Below, piece after piece: positions 44,327 through 51,851 of a stretch of DNA of 64,000 nucleotides. Position 1 is the stretch's first letter; each line of letters opens with the position of its first letter. The notes under the pieces were generated by a model. That model had not been told where the DNA came from. It saw only the letters and a list, made by a program, of their open reading frames with translations, and did no database searches. Position numbers and translations under genes: made by a program. Source of the stretch: an uncultured Roseicyclus sp. (GTDB lineage: Bacteria > Pseudomonadota > Alphaproteobacteria > Rhodobacterales > Rhodobacteraceae); NCBI GenBank assembly GCA_947491935.1, contig CANLLF010000004.1:744001-808000 (forward strand), in the 5' to 3' direction.

Positions 44327-45562
44327 ATGTCTGACTGGCTGGAAGCCACTTTCACCCAACAGCGCCCGCGGGCCATCGCCGCCTTGACGCGGGTCTTTCG
44401 CGATATCGATACGGCGGAGGATGCCTTTGCGGACGCCTGCCTCAAGGCGCTGACTGTGTGGAAGCAAGATGGCGCGCCACGCGATCCATTGGCTTGGTTG
44501 CTGGCCACGGCCCGAAATGCCGGGATTGACAGTCTGCGCAAATCGCAGCGCCGCGCCGCCATCCTGTCGCGGCACAATGAGGAGTTTCAGCCAATGCTTG
44601 CGGAAACCCCCGACCCCGATGAAATGCGGGACGACGTCTTGCGGTTGCTCTTCATTTGTTGCCACCCGGAGCTGGATCGTCGCGACCAGATTGCCCTGGC
44701 GCTTCGCATTGTTGCCGGCCTCAGCGTCGAAGAGATCGCAAGCGGTTTTCTGGTCAAGCTCAAGGCGATGGAGCAGCGGATCACCCGCGCCAAGAAGAAG
44801 ATCGCCAGCCATACTGTGGCCTTCGAGACCCCTAACCCGGAGGAGCGCGGTGCGCGGTTGGGCGAGGTTTCGTTGATGATTTATCTGATGTTCAACGAGG
44901 GATGGTCGACGTCTGCGGGGCCATCGCAAATAAACCTCACACTTTGTGAGGAAGCCATCCGTTTGGCGAGACTGCTTGTCGCGCTGTTCCCGGCCATGGG
45001 CGAGCAAGCGGCGCTTCTGGCACTCCTGTTGTTGCAGCATGCGCGGCGGGACGCACGGATCGACAGGCAAGGGAAGCTTGTCGCGCTTGATGATCAGGAT
45101 CGTACCCTATGGAACCGAACTGACATCGCCGAGGCGACGGCATTTTTGCAGAAGGCGCAGCGTATCAACCATCGCGGTGCCTATGTTATCCAAGCGGCCA
45201 TTGCCGCAGCACATGCGCGCGCACCATCGCCGGAAGACACTGATTGGGCCCTCATCGAGTCGCATTATGCAGCCCTCCACGCGCTTCAACCGACTCCCGT
45301 GGTCAGGCTCAATCAAATTGCTGCGCAGGCCCGGCTTCATGGCCCTCAATTCGCGCTTGAGGCAATGGAAAGCCTTTCGGAGGATCTTTCGAACTATCGC
45401 TGGTTTCACGCGATGCGTGGTGCCCTACTTCAAGACGTAGGTGACCACCGAGCGGCAATTGCAGCATTTGAGGCCGTCATGACGCTTGCGCCTACCGGGC
45501 CGGAATGTGTTGCGATCAAAGACAAAATCAGCAGCAGCAAAAAAGAATTGGGCCACCTGTAG
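44327..45562 (+). CDS. ECF42-type RNA polymerase sigma factor with long C-terminal extension
   Basis: A 411-residue protein. The sigma-2 region (AIAALTRVFRDIDTAEDAFADACLKAL) and sigma-4 region (ICCHPELDRRDQIALALRIVAGLSVEEIASGFLV) fill the first 170 residues. The remaining 240 residues are a helical extension (LMFNEGWSTSAGP, LLLLQHARRDARID, YRWFHAMRGALLQDVGDHRAAI) with TPR-like character. That composition, with an upstream DGPF gene and no anti-sigma gene, defines the ECF42 group. The extension is thought to control activity in place of an anti-sigma factor. Two matched promoter-like sites flank the gene. Confidence 0.87.
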   Translation: MSDWLEATFTQQRPRAIAALTRVFRDIDTAEDAFADACLKALTVWKQDGAPRDPLAWLLATARNAGIDSLRKSQRRAAILSRHNEEFQPMLAETPDPDEMRDDVLRLLFICCHPELDRRDQIALALRIVAGLSVEEIASGFLVKLKAMEQRITRAKKKIASHTVAFETPNPEERGARLGEVSLMIYLMFNEGWSTSAGPSQINLTLCEEAIRLARLLVALFPAMGEQAALLALLLLQHARRDARIDRQGKLVALDDQDRTLWNRTDIAEATAFLQKAQRINHRGAYVIQAAIAAAHARAPSPEDTDWALIESHYAALHALQPTPVVRLNQIAAQARLHGPQFALEAMESLSEDLSNYRWFHAMRGALLQDVGDHRAAIAAFEAVMTLAPTGPECVAIKDKISSSKKELGHL

Positions 45563-45584
45563 GGAACCCGATCACTCATCCGTC
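45558..45584 (+). promoter_or_regulatory. Candidate ECF42 promoter ahead of the VOC gene
   Basis: TGTAGG (45558-45563), 17 bases, CGTC (45581-45584), then CTTG. It has the same spacing and the same CGTCCTTG block as the site at 43892-43918. Confidence 0.4.
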
Positions 45585-45631
45585 CTTGGATCAGACCCGC
45601 ATGTGGCGGGCATACACCAAGGGAGATGATT

Positions 45632-46018
45632 ATGAGTATCCTTGAAATGACCGCCGTCGGCAATTCGGGTTGGATTGGACATTCCGGTCCGGATCAAGGG
45701 AAGGCCAAGGCTTTTTATCAGGACGTGTTGGGGTGGACGATCAATGACATGCCGATGCAGGACGGATCGAGCTATTCGGCCGCCGTTGTTGGTGAGACGG
45801 CCATTGGCGGGTTCTCTCCGATGCCTGAAGACAATGGAAGCTGGACCATCTTTTTCACGGTGGCCGACGTGGATGCGAGTGTCGCCAAGGCAGAAGCCAA
45901 AGGTGCCGCGATCATCCAACCGGCCATGGATATGCCCGGGGTCGGCCGGATGGCCACACTGACCGATCCGCAAGGCGCACGGTTCGCATTGATCACCTAC
46001 GAAAGCATGGCGTCCTGA
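45632..46018 (+). CDS. VOC-family (glyoxalase-like) protein
   Basis: A 128-residue vicinal-oxygen-chelate fold protein: NSGWIGHSGPDQGKAKAFYQDVLGW at the front, and the repeated half with WTIFFTVADVDASVAKAEAKG and MATLTDPQGARFALI. VOC proteins often serve as metal-dependent isomerases, dioxygenases or resistance proteins. The ATG at 45632 has GGGAG six bases upstream; an ATG two codons earlier overlaps that site. It follows the sigma factor and a promoter-like site, so it is a likely member of the ECF42 regulon, like the DGPF protein. Confidence 0.8.
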   Translation: MSILEMTAVGNSGWIGHSGPDQGKAKAFYQDVLGWTINDMPMQDGSSYSAAVVGETAIGGFSPMPEDNGSWTIFFTVADVDASVAKAEAKGAAIIQPAMDMPGVGRMATLTDPQGARFALITYESMAS

Positions 46019-46043
46019 GCGGCCATCTGGAAGGAGGCATTTG

Positions 46044-46442
46044 ATGGACGGTATCCCTCAAATCGCGCTTGGCGTGACAGCTTTGTTTGTTTTGATGAGC
46101 ATCCCTATGGCGGTCGCCGTCGGAGTCAGACGCGCGAAGACCGGCATTTTGCTTTTGCATGGGGAGGATGAGAACCTATTGCGGCTCATGCGGGCACATG
46201 GGAACTTTGTTGAGTACGTGCCGCTCGCCCTGCTGGCGCTCGCCGGAGCGGAGATTGCGGGTGCCGCATCCTGGTTGGTGGCCGTTTGCGGTGCAGGACT
46301 GATCCTAGCGCGGCTTATCCACTACTTCGGCCTGCGCGCAGCAGCAGATAGCAAAGGCCGTGCGATCGGGGCAGGTCTGACGACAACAACGATGTTGGTA
46401 CTCTCGCTCACCATCTTGTGGCAGCTTGGAACGGCCCCCTGA
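46044..46442 (+). CDS. MAPEG-family membrane protein
   Basis: A 132-residue protein with four membrane spans and the MAPEG signature LMRAHGNFVEYVPLALLALAG, followed by a second conserved part ARLIHYFGLR. Bacterial MAPEG proteins are glutathione-dependent transferases or peroxidases in the inner membrane. The ATG at 46044 has AAGGAGG six bases upstream. It is located after the VOC gene and overlaps the TfoX-domain gene by one base. Confidence 0.85.
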   Translation: MDGIPQIALGVTALFVLMSIPMAVAVGVRRAKTGILLLHGEDENLLRLMRAHGNFVEYVPLALLALAGAEIAGAASWLVAVCGAGLILARLIHYFGLRAAADSKGRAIGAGLTTTTMLVLSLTILWQLGTAP

Positions 46443-46786
46443 TGCCCGTCGATGAAGGTCTCAACCAACGCATGCGCGACGTGCTCGCCGCGCATGCGGG
46501 CATTTCCGAGAAACGGATGATGGGCGGACTCTGCTTTTTCCTGAATGGGAACATGCTCTGCGGAGCGCGGCGCCATCACGATGGCGTTGGATGGTTCATG
46601 TTTCGGGTTGGCAAGGTCAACGAAGAATCCGCGCTGAGCGATCCAACGGCAAAGCAAGTGATCCACGGGAGCCGCAAACTAGGTGGGTTCATCCGCGTGG
46701 ATGCCGGTGACTGTGACGAGACTGCCCTCCGTCGCTGGTTAAATCTCTGCCTGGACCATGCCGCGGCGCTTCCAGCCAAACCGTGA
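46442..46786 (+). CDS. TfoX N-terminal-domain protein
   Basis: A 114-residue protein with the TfoX/Sxy N-terminal domain (AGISEKRMMGGLCFFLNGNMLCGAR). No C-terminal Sxy domain is present, so it is the short form common outside competence systems, of unknown role. The start overlaps the MAPEG stop (TGATG), which fixes it at MPVDEGL; upstream in-frame codons belong to the MAPEG gene region. Confidence 0.8.
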   Translation: MPVDEGLNQRMRDVLAAHAGISEKRMMGGLCFFLNGNMLCGARRHHDGVGWFMFRVGKVNEESALSDPTAKQVIHGSRKLGGFIRVDAGDCDETALRRWLNLCLDHAAALPAKP

Positions 46787-46798
46787 AGGGAGATTCCG

Positions 46799-46900
46799 AT
46801 GGACGCCTTTGACTCTGTCTTAGCGGCGGTGCGCGTGGTCCTGAAAGGCTTCCAATCGAACCATGGGAAGAGCAGGCTCGCTGCAAACAAGGCGGCCTAG
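46799..46900 (+). CDS. Possible 33-residue small protein
   Basis: A short frame starting with ATG at 46799, ten bases behind AAGGGAGA, and ending in TAG at 46900. It encodes a 33-residue basic peptide (MDAFDSVLAAVRVVLKG at the front). It follows the TfoX-domain gene by 12 bases, so it could be the last cistron of that operon. No family is recognised; the ribosome-binding site is the main support. The next 93 bases contain nothing I can name. Confidence 0.35.
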   Translation: MDAFDSVLAAVRVVLKGFQSNHGKSRLAANKAA

Positions 46901-46993
46901 GCGTGCTCCCTCTTTCAGTGAGCTATCCTAAACGTATACCCCAAATGCCTTCGGCAGCCGTTTGCGAACGGAGATATCTGCCAACGCCTTGTC

Positions 46994-47383
46994 TTATAGT
47001 GAAGTGCCCTCGGCGAGGACTTTCTTGGCTGCCCGAAAGCATTCCAGTGCTTGTGGGACACCGCAGTAAATCGCGATGACATGAATAATGGCACGAATTT
47101 CTTCCGGGGAGACCCCATTATTGATGGCGCCGCGGCAGTGCAGTTCCCACTCGGTCATCTTTCCAAGCGCACCGATCATCGAAAGGTTCATCATTGAACG
47201 TGTCTTGGCATCAATGACATCGTCTCCCCAGCCGAAGCCCCAGCACCATGCCGTCACGGCCTCTTGAAAGGGCCGTGTGAAATTGTCAGCAGCGGCGAGG
47301 TTGCTTTCGACATATTCAGCGCCAAGCGTTGCCTTGCGCTGCTCCAAGCCTTTCAAGAAAAGATCTTCGTCAAAAATACTCAT
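46994..47383 (-). CDS. Carboxymuconolactone decarboxylase family protein
   Basis: A 129-residue CMD-family protein, all helical, with the conserved stretches AWCWGFGWGDDVIDAKTRSM, ELHCRGAINNGVSPEEI and IIHVIAIYCGVPQALECF. The CxxC of AhpD is absent, so a lactone decarboxylase-like or ligand-binding role fits better than a peroxidase one. It is the third gene of the minus-strand gntR operon and is divergent from the oxidative pathway genes it probably supports. Confidence 0.82.
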   Translation of the reverse strand: MSIFDEDLFLKGLEQRKATLGAEYVESNLAAADNFTRPFQEAVTAWCWGFGWGDDVIDAKTRSMMNLSMIGALGKMTEWELHCRGAINNGVSPEEIRAIIHVIAIYCGVPQALECFRAAKKVLAEGTSL

Positions 47384-47405
47384 GGTCGGGTTTCCTGTTC
47401 ATGTC

Positions 47406-47699
47406 TCACTCAGGCAGGCCTTCCACGATCGCAATCGTCGCCTTGCAGGCGGCCTCGCGCCTGGCGCGCGCCGTTTGATAGGCTTCGGAATTATAGCAGG
47501 CGAGCGCCTCTTCCTTGCTGTCAAATTCGATGACGACATGCCGCTCATAGGTGTCGCCCTCGAGCGACACAGCATCGTCGCCGCGCACCAAGAACCGGGC
47601 GTTAAATGCAGCAAACGCGACCGGGGCAAGCGCTTGATACCCTGCGTATCTTTCCGGGTCAGTCACCGTCACAAATGCAATCCAATAGCCCTTAGCCAT
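47406..47699 (-). CDS. DUF1330 protein
   Basis: A 97-residue DUF1330 protein of ferredoxin-like (dimeric alpha/beta barrel) fold: KGYWIAFVTVTDPERYAGYQ at the front, then RHVVIEFDSKEEALACYNSEAYQ. Members often act as small accessory or monooxygenase-like proteins in degradation clusters, without a defined reaction. Its start overlaps the gntR stop by eight bases, so it is co-translated with the regulator and followed by the CMD gene. Confidence 0.82.
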   Translation of the reverse strand: MAKGYWIAFVTVTDPERYAGYQALAPVAFAAFNARFLVRGDDAVSLEGDTYERHVVIEFDSKEEALACYNSEAYQTARARREAACKATIAIVEGLPE

Positions 47700-48390
47700 C
47701 TTGCCCCGTTGTTTGTTTCGTCAAGTGGCGTTTCGCGGTGCTTGCCGCCTCGGCGATATGGTTTTCAACGGCCTGCCGCGCCTCTTGCGGGTTGCTGCCA
47801 AGGATGGCGTCATGGATGGCGTTCATATGGGTCATGCCGGACTGATCGTGATCGCGCGCTGCGATGGTCAAGGCCCGCAGTCGGCTGATGCGCCCGTTCA
47901 ATCGTTGAACGATGCCCCATGCGATGTCATGTCCGGCTTCTTGGAAGATCAGTTCATAGAAGCGGGTCGTCGCACCGAGCAGGCCGCCCCATTCCGTATC
48001 ATTCATCGTTGCCGCAACGTCTTGCAAAGCACGTGTGAGTTCGGTTTTGAATGCAATCGTATGTGACCCGGCGCAGGCTGCGGCAGCCGATCCTTCAAGC
48101 TGCTTGCGGATGTCGTAGATTTGCTTGGCCTGCTCCCAGTTGAGCCTCGCCACGATGGGCCCCTTGTTGGGGATGATTTCGACCAGCCCTTCGGCTTCGA
48201 GGTAGCGAATTGTCTCGCGAATTACAGTGCGGCTGACGCCAAGTTGTTCGCATAGGGGGCGTTCGACGAGCCGTTCGCCGGGCGCGAAATGCCCACTCAC
48301 TATCGCCTCGTGCATCCGTGCCTGCACAATATCCCGCAGGGTTTGCGGGGCTCTATCAATCTTCAATAGGGCTGTTTTGCCAGAGGCCAT
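47692..48390 (-). CDS. GntR-family regulator (FCD effector domain)
   Basis: A 232-residue FadR-subfamily GntR protein. The N-terminal winged helix includes GHFAPGERLVERPLCEQLGV and SRTVIRETIRYLEAEGLV; the all-helical FCD domain follows from about residue 90 (IYDIRKQLEGSAAAACAG, HMNAIHDAILGSNPQEA). It is divergent from the DUF1185/monooxygenase operon, and a perfect 12-bp palindrome stands in the shared control region. It probably represses both directions until a pathway intermediate binds. Confidence 0.87.
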   Translation of the reverse strand: MASGKTALLKIDRAPQTLRDIVQARMHEAIVSGHFAPGERLVERPLCEQLGVSRTVIRETIRYLEAEGLVEIIPNKGPIVARLNWEQAKQIYDIRKQLEGSAAAACAGSHTIAFKTELTRALQDVAATMNDTEWGGLLGATTRFYELIFQEAGHDIAWGIVQRLNGRISRLRALTIAARDHDQSGMTHMNAIHDAILGSNPQEARQAVENHIAEAASTAKRHLTKQTTGQDG

Positions 48391-48432
48391 GGAGTTGCGG
48401 ATACCAGTTCGAACGGGGCGTCACAACGCATA

Positions 48433-48451
48433 TTGACATATGGTATACCAT
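48433..48451 (+). promoter_or_regulatory. -35 box and 12-bp palindrome, candidate GntR operator
   Basis: TTGACA (48433-48438) is followed at once by ATGGTATACCAT (48440-48451), a perfect palindrome of the kind bound by FCD-type GntR proteins. It lies 39 bases ahead of the DUF1185 gene and 49 from gntR. Confidence 0.6.
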
Positions 48452-48490
48452 CATACCAAAATGAATGCCAGCGCAGATAGAGGACGACAA

Positions 48491-49093
48491 ATGCCGGCCG
48501 AGATTCGCAAAACCTTGCTGCATGTCGAGACCACACTGATCGAAGGCGGCAAAGCCGCCCAGGTGCCGCTGAAGATGATGGCGGCCATGGCGGTTATCCG
48601 AAATCCATGGGCCGAACAGGGGTTCGTGGATGATCTTGGCCCTGCGATCCGCGACTGTGCACCCGGCCTTGGCGCCCTGCTGACCGGGATGATCCTGGAG
48701 GCGACCGGGGGCGGGGACAAAGTCGAAGCCTATGGAAAGTCGGCGATTGTCGGACTTAACGGTGAGGTCGAGCATGCCTCTGCCCTGATCCACACACTGC
48801 AATTTGGCAATCACTACCGAAACGCCGTTGGTGCGAAGTCCTACTTGTCCTTCTGTAACACGCGGGGGCCCGCCAATGCGCCGTTGATGATCCCCTTGAT
48901 GGATAAGCACGATGGCGGGCGACGTTCCCACTACCTGACCATTCAGACATCGGTGGCGGACGCGCCCGCGGCCGATGAAATTCTGATCGCCCTCGGCGCA
49001 TCGATCGGCGGGCGCCCGCATTATCGCATTGGTGATCGCTATCAGGACCTCAAGGATCTTGGCCATGACGTCGACAACCCCGCTGCGATCTAG
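48491..49093 (+). CDS. DUF1185 (amino acid synthesis) family protein
   Basis: A 200-residue protein of the DUF1185 family, whose solved structures show a chorismate-mutase-like fold. Recognisable stretches are MPAEIRKTLLHVETTLIEGG, ALLTGMILEATGGG and KVEAYGKSAIVG, then GAKSYLSFCNTRGPANAPL. Its reaction is not established; members cluster with amidases and flavin monooxygenases. The ATG at 48491 follows AGAGGA by eight bases; earlier in-frame codons lie within the operator. It overlaps the hydrolase gene by 29 bases. Confidence 0.82.
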   Translation: MPAEIRKTLLHVETTLIEGGKAAQVPLKMMAAMAVIRNPWAEQGFVDDLGPAIRDCAPGLGALLTGMILEATGGGDKVEAYGKSAIVGLNGEVEHASALIHTLQFGNHYRNAVGAKSYLSFCNTRGPANAPLMIPLMDKHDGGRRSHYLTIQTSVADAPAADEILIALGASIGGRPHYRIGDRYQDLKDLGHDVDNPAAI

Positions 49094-49877
49094 GCGGGGC
49101 CATTCAGTTGGTTTGCGCACTGCGGGGGTGGGTGAGCCGGTCATCCTGATCCATGGGGTCGGCTTGCAATCGGTCGCCTGGGCGCCGCAGATTGACGCTC
49201 TGGCCCACACTCACAGAGTGATTTCGGTGGATCTGCCGGGCCATGGACAGAGTGCGCCGCTGCCGATTGGGGCCGAACTGCCTGACTTCGTGGCCTGGCT
49301 TTTCGACGTGCTGGCGACCCTTGATTTCGGCCCCGTCAACATCGTCGGTCATTCGATGGGGGCTATGATCGCCGGTGGGTTTGCCGCCACACACCCCGAA
49401 ATGACGCGCCGTGTGGCGCTTGTGAACGGCGTGTTTCGCCGCAGCCCGCTGGCGCGCCGTGCAGTGGAAGCCCGCGCCGGGGAAATAAGGGCAGGCAACA
49501 TAGATCTCGAGGCACCGCTTACCCGCTGGTTCAGCGACAGCGAGGGGCAGAGTAAGGCGCGTGCGCGGGTTGCTGAATGGCTGCGTGCCGTTGATCCGTC
49601 TGGCTATGCGACCGCCTATGCGGCTTTTGCCAGGGGTGATGCGACCTATGCAGATGGGTTCGCCACCATTGACTGCCCCTTCCTCGCGCTGACGGCTGAC
49701 GGAGATCTGAATTCAACACCGGCCATGTCGCAGGCGATGGCACGGATTGTGCAGGACGGACACGCGGTCACGATCCAAGGCCACCGTCATATGGTGAACC
49801 TGACCGCACCCGATCTCGTGTCATCGCATTTGTTAACCTGGCTGGGCCGGGCCCCAGCGCGAAAGGAGTTGTCATGA
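49065..49877 (+). CDS. Alpha/beta hydrolase (RutD-like position)
   Basis: A 270-residue alpha/beta hydrolase with oxyanion segment ILIHGVGLQSVAW, nucleophile Ser in VGHSMGAMIAG, and the His in GHRHMVNL near the C-terminus; Asp in ALTADGDLNS can complete the triad. In a cluster with flavin reductase and luciferase-like oxygenase it occupies the place of RutD, which speeds hydrolysis of an amide or carbamate intermediate. The ATG at 49065 has AAGGAT upstream and lies inside the preceding gene. An ATGA overlap joins it to the next gene. Confidence 0.82.
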   Translation: MTSTTPLRSRRGHSVGLRTAGVGEPVILIHGVGLQSVAWAPQIDALAHTHRVISVDLPGHGQSAPLPIGAELPDFVAWLFDVLATLDFGPVNIVGHSMGAMIAGGFAATHPEMTRRVALVNGVFRRSPLARRAVEARAGEIRAGNIDLEAPLTRWFSDSEGQSKARARVAEWLRAVDPSGYATAYAAFARGDATYADGFATIDCPFLALTADGDLNSTPAMSQAMARIVQDGHAVTIQGHRHMVNLTAPDLVSSHLLTWLGRAPARKELS

Positions 49878-50785
49878 CGTCCCTCGATCCCCGGGCCCTG
49901 CGCACCGCCTTTGGTACGTTTATGACTGGCGTCACGGTTGTCACCACGCAGGACAAGACCGATGCCCCGCTTGGATTTACGGCGAATTCGTTCACGTCGG
50001 TTTCTCTTGATCCGCCACTGGTATTGGTCTGTCTGGCGAAGGCGTCGCAAAACCATGATGCGCTGGTCCAGGCCGAGGGCTTCGCGGTGAATGTCCTTGC
50101 GGAGACGCAAACTGATATCTCCAACACCTTTGCCCGCCCGTCGGATGATCGTTTCGCTGGCGTGGCCTGGCGTAGAGGCCCGCGGGGATCCCCAGTAATC
50201 AGTGGAGTTTCGGCCTGGTTCGATTGTGCAATGCATGACACCGTGGATGCCGGAGATCATGTGATCTTGATTGGCGAAGTCAAAGCCTTCGATAGCTCGC
50301 CAAGCCCCGGCCTGGGATATGTGCGTGGCGTTTATGTCGTGCCGTCCACGTCAACGGACGCCCTGAAGACCAGCGCAAACCTGGTCATTTCAGCCGTGAT
50401 CGTTCACGACGACGCCGTCCTCTTGGTGGATGACGGGATCGGCGGCCTCACCTTGCCGCAAACCATCGTCGGCACCGCAGAATTGCCGTCTTCCGCCTTG
50501 AATCGATTGATCGCATCAACGGGGCTGACGGCCGAACCGGGCTTCATCTATTCGGTCTTTGAGGACACAGGTCTTGAACGCCAGCACATCGCATTTTTGT
50601 GTCAATCCGCGGGCGGAATACCGCACGCCTCAGGCTTTGTTCCAATCTGCAAACACGCCTTTGACGATGTGTCTGATCCGGCCATCTTGACCATGTTGGA
50701 GCGTTACGCGGCAGAGGCGCGTATCGGCGCTTTTGGTATCTATTACGGCAATCAACGAGGCGGCGAAGTCCGCACGATCGTCTGA
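49874..50785 (+). CDS. Flavin reductase domain protein with degenerate Nudix-like C-terminal domain
   Basis: A 303-residue protein. Residues 1 to about 160 are a HpaC/RutF-type flavin reductase (LRTAFGTFMTGVTVVTT, GFTANSFTSVSLDPPLVLVC, FDCAMHDTVDAGDHVILIGEV). Residues about 168-300 resemble a Nudix fold (VISAVIVHDDAVLLVDD, GGLTLPQTI) in which the catalytic REUXEE Glu residues are missing (LNRLIASTGL). The reductase should supply reduced FMN to the luciferase-like oxygenase encoded next. The tail may be a binding or sensory module. The flavin reductase call is firm; the tail is a reading of weak similarity. Confidence 0.78.
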   Translation: MTSLDPRALRTAFGTFMTGVTVVTTQDKTDAPLGFTANSFTSVSLDPPLVLVCLAKASQNHDALVQAEGFAVNVLAETQTDISNTFARPSDDRFAGVAWRRGPRGSPVISGVSAWFDCAMHDTVDAGDHVILIGEVKAFDSSPSPGLGYVRGVYVVPSTSTDALKTSANLVISAVIVHDDAVLLVDDGIGGLTLPQTIVGTAELPSSALNRLIASTGLTAEPGFIYSVFEDTGLERQHIAFLCQSAGGIPHASGFVPICKHAFDDVSDPAILTMLERYAAEARIGAFGIYYGNQRGGEVRTIV

Positions 50786-50803
50786 AAACGGAGGTCAGAC
50801 CAC

Positions 50804-51841
50804 ATGCGCTTTTCGCTGTTCGTCCATATGGAACGCACGTCGCCGAATCAGGATCAGAAGGAGCTGTACGACAACTTTGTCGCGCTGGCCAGAATTGCAG
50901 ATGGCGGCGGAATGCATGCCGTCTGGACGGGCGAACATCACGGGATGGATTTCACCATCGCGCCCAATCCCTTCCTGAACCTGGTTGATCTGGCACGGCA
51001 TACGAAAAACGTTCGTTTGGGCACGGGAACCATCATAGCACCCTTTTGGCATCCCATCCGGCTGGCCGGTGAGGCCGCAATGGCCGATATGATCGTTGAC
51101 GGCCGTCTTGATCTGGGGATCGCGCGGGGCGCTTACAGCTACGAATATGAACGTATGGTTCCCGGTATGGACGCGTGGGATGCAGGGCAGCGTATGCGCG
51201 AATTGATCCCTGCCCTGCAGGGGCTTTGGAAAGGGGATTATACCCAAGAAGGGACCTATCATTCCTTCCCGCCAACGACCTCCTCGCCCAAACCGTTGCA
51301 ACGCGGGGGGCCGCCGATCTGGGTTGCGGCCCGCGACCCCAACAGCCATGAATTTGCGGTGTCAAACGGATGCCAAGTGCAGGTGACCCCCCTCTGGCAG
51401 GGGGACGTGGAAATTACGAAGCTGATGGAGACATTCAATGCGGCCTGCGCAAAGTTTCCAGATGTGTCCCGCCCGGAAATCATGTTGTTGAACCACACCT
51501 ACATTGCCGAGGACGAGGCAGACATTCGGCAAGCGGCCGACGAGATCAACAGGTTCTACTGCTACTTTGGCGCTTGGTTCAAAAACGAACGCCCCGTGTC
51601 ACAGGGGCTGATAATGCCGCTGACAGAAGAAGAGATTGCCGCACATCCCTTCTACACCCCGGACAACATGATCCGGGACAATGTGATCGCGACAGCGGAT
51701 CAGGCCATCGATCGTATCAAAACATACGAAGCGCTTGGCTATGACGAATATGCATTCTGGATCGACAGCGGCATGAGCTTCGAGCGCAAGAAGGCCTCGC
51801 TTGAACGTTTCATCAAAGACGTGATGCCGGCCTTTGCCTGA
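50804..51841 (+). CDS. Luciferase-like (LLM) flavin-dependent monooxygenase
   Basis: A 345-residue LLM-class TIM-barrel protein with characteristic segments WTGEHHGMDFTIAPNPF, VRLGTGTIIAPFWHPIRLAG and MIVDGRLDLGIARGAYSYEY. It uses reduced FMN and oxygen, here supplied by the upstream flavin reductase. RutA, which opens the uracil ring, belongs to this class, so attack on an amide or heterocycle is plausible. GGAGG lies about nine bases upstream of its ATG. The aldehyde dehydrogenase behind it would oxidise the aldehyde product. Confidence 0.85.
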   Translation: MRFSLFVHMERTSPNQDQKELYDNFVALARIADGGGMHAVWTGEHHGMDFTIAPNPFLNLVDLARHTKNVRLGTGTIIAPFWHPIRLAGEAAMADMIVDGRLDLGIARGAYSYEYERMVPGMDAWDAGQRMRELIPALQGLWKGDYTQEGTYHSFPPTTSSPKPLQRGGPPIWVAARDPNSHEFAVSNGCQVQVTPLWQGDVEITKLMETFNAACAKFPDVSRPEIMLLNHTYIAEDEADIRQAADEINRFYCYFGAWFKNERPVSQGLIMPLTEEEIAAHPFYTPDNMIRDNVIATADQAIDRIKTYEALGYDEYAFWIDSGMSFERKKASLERFIKDVMPAFA

Positions 51842-51851
51842 GGGGAAGATG

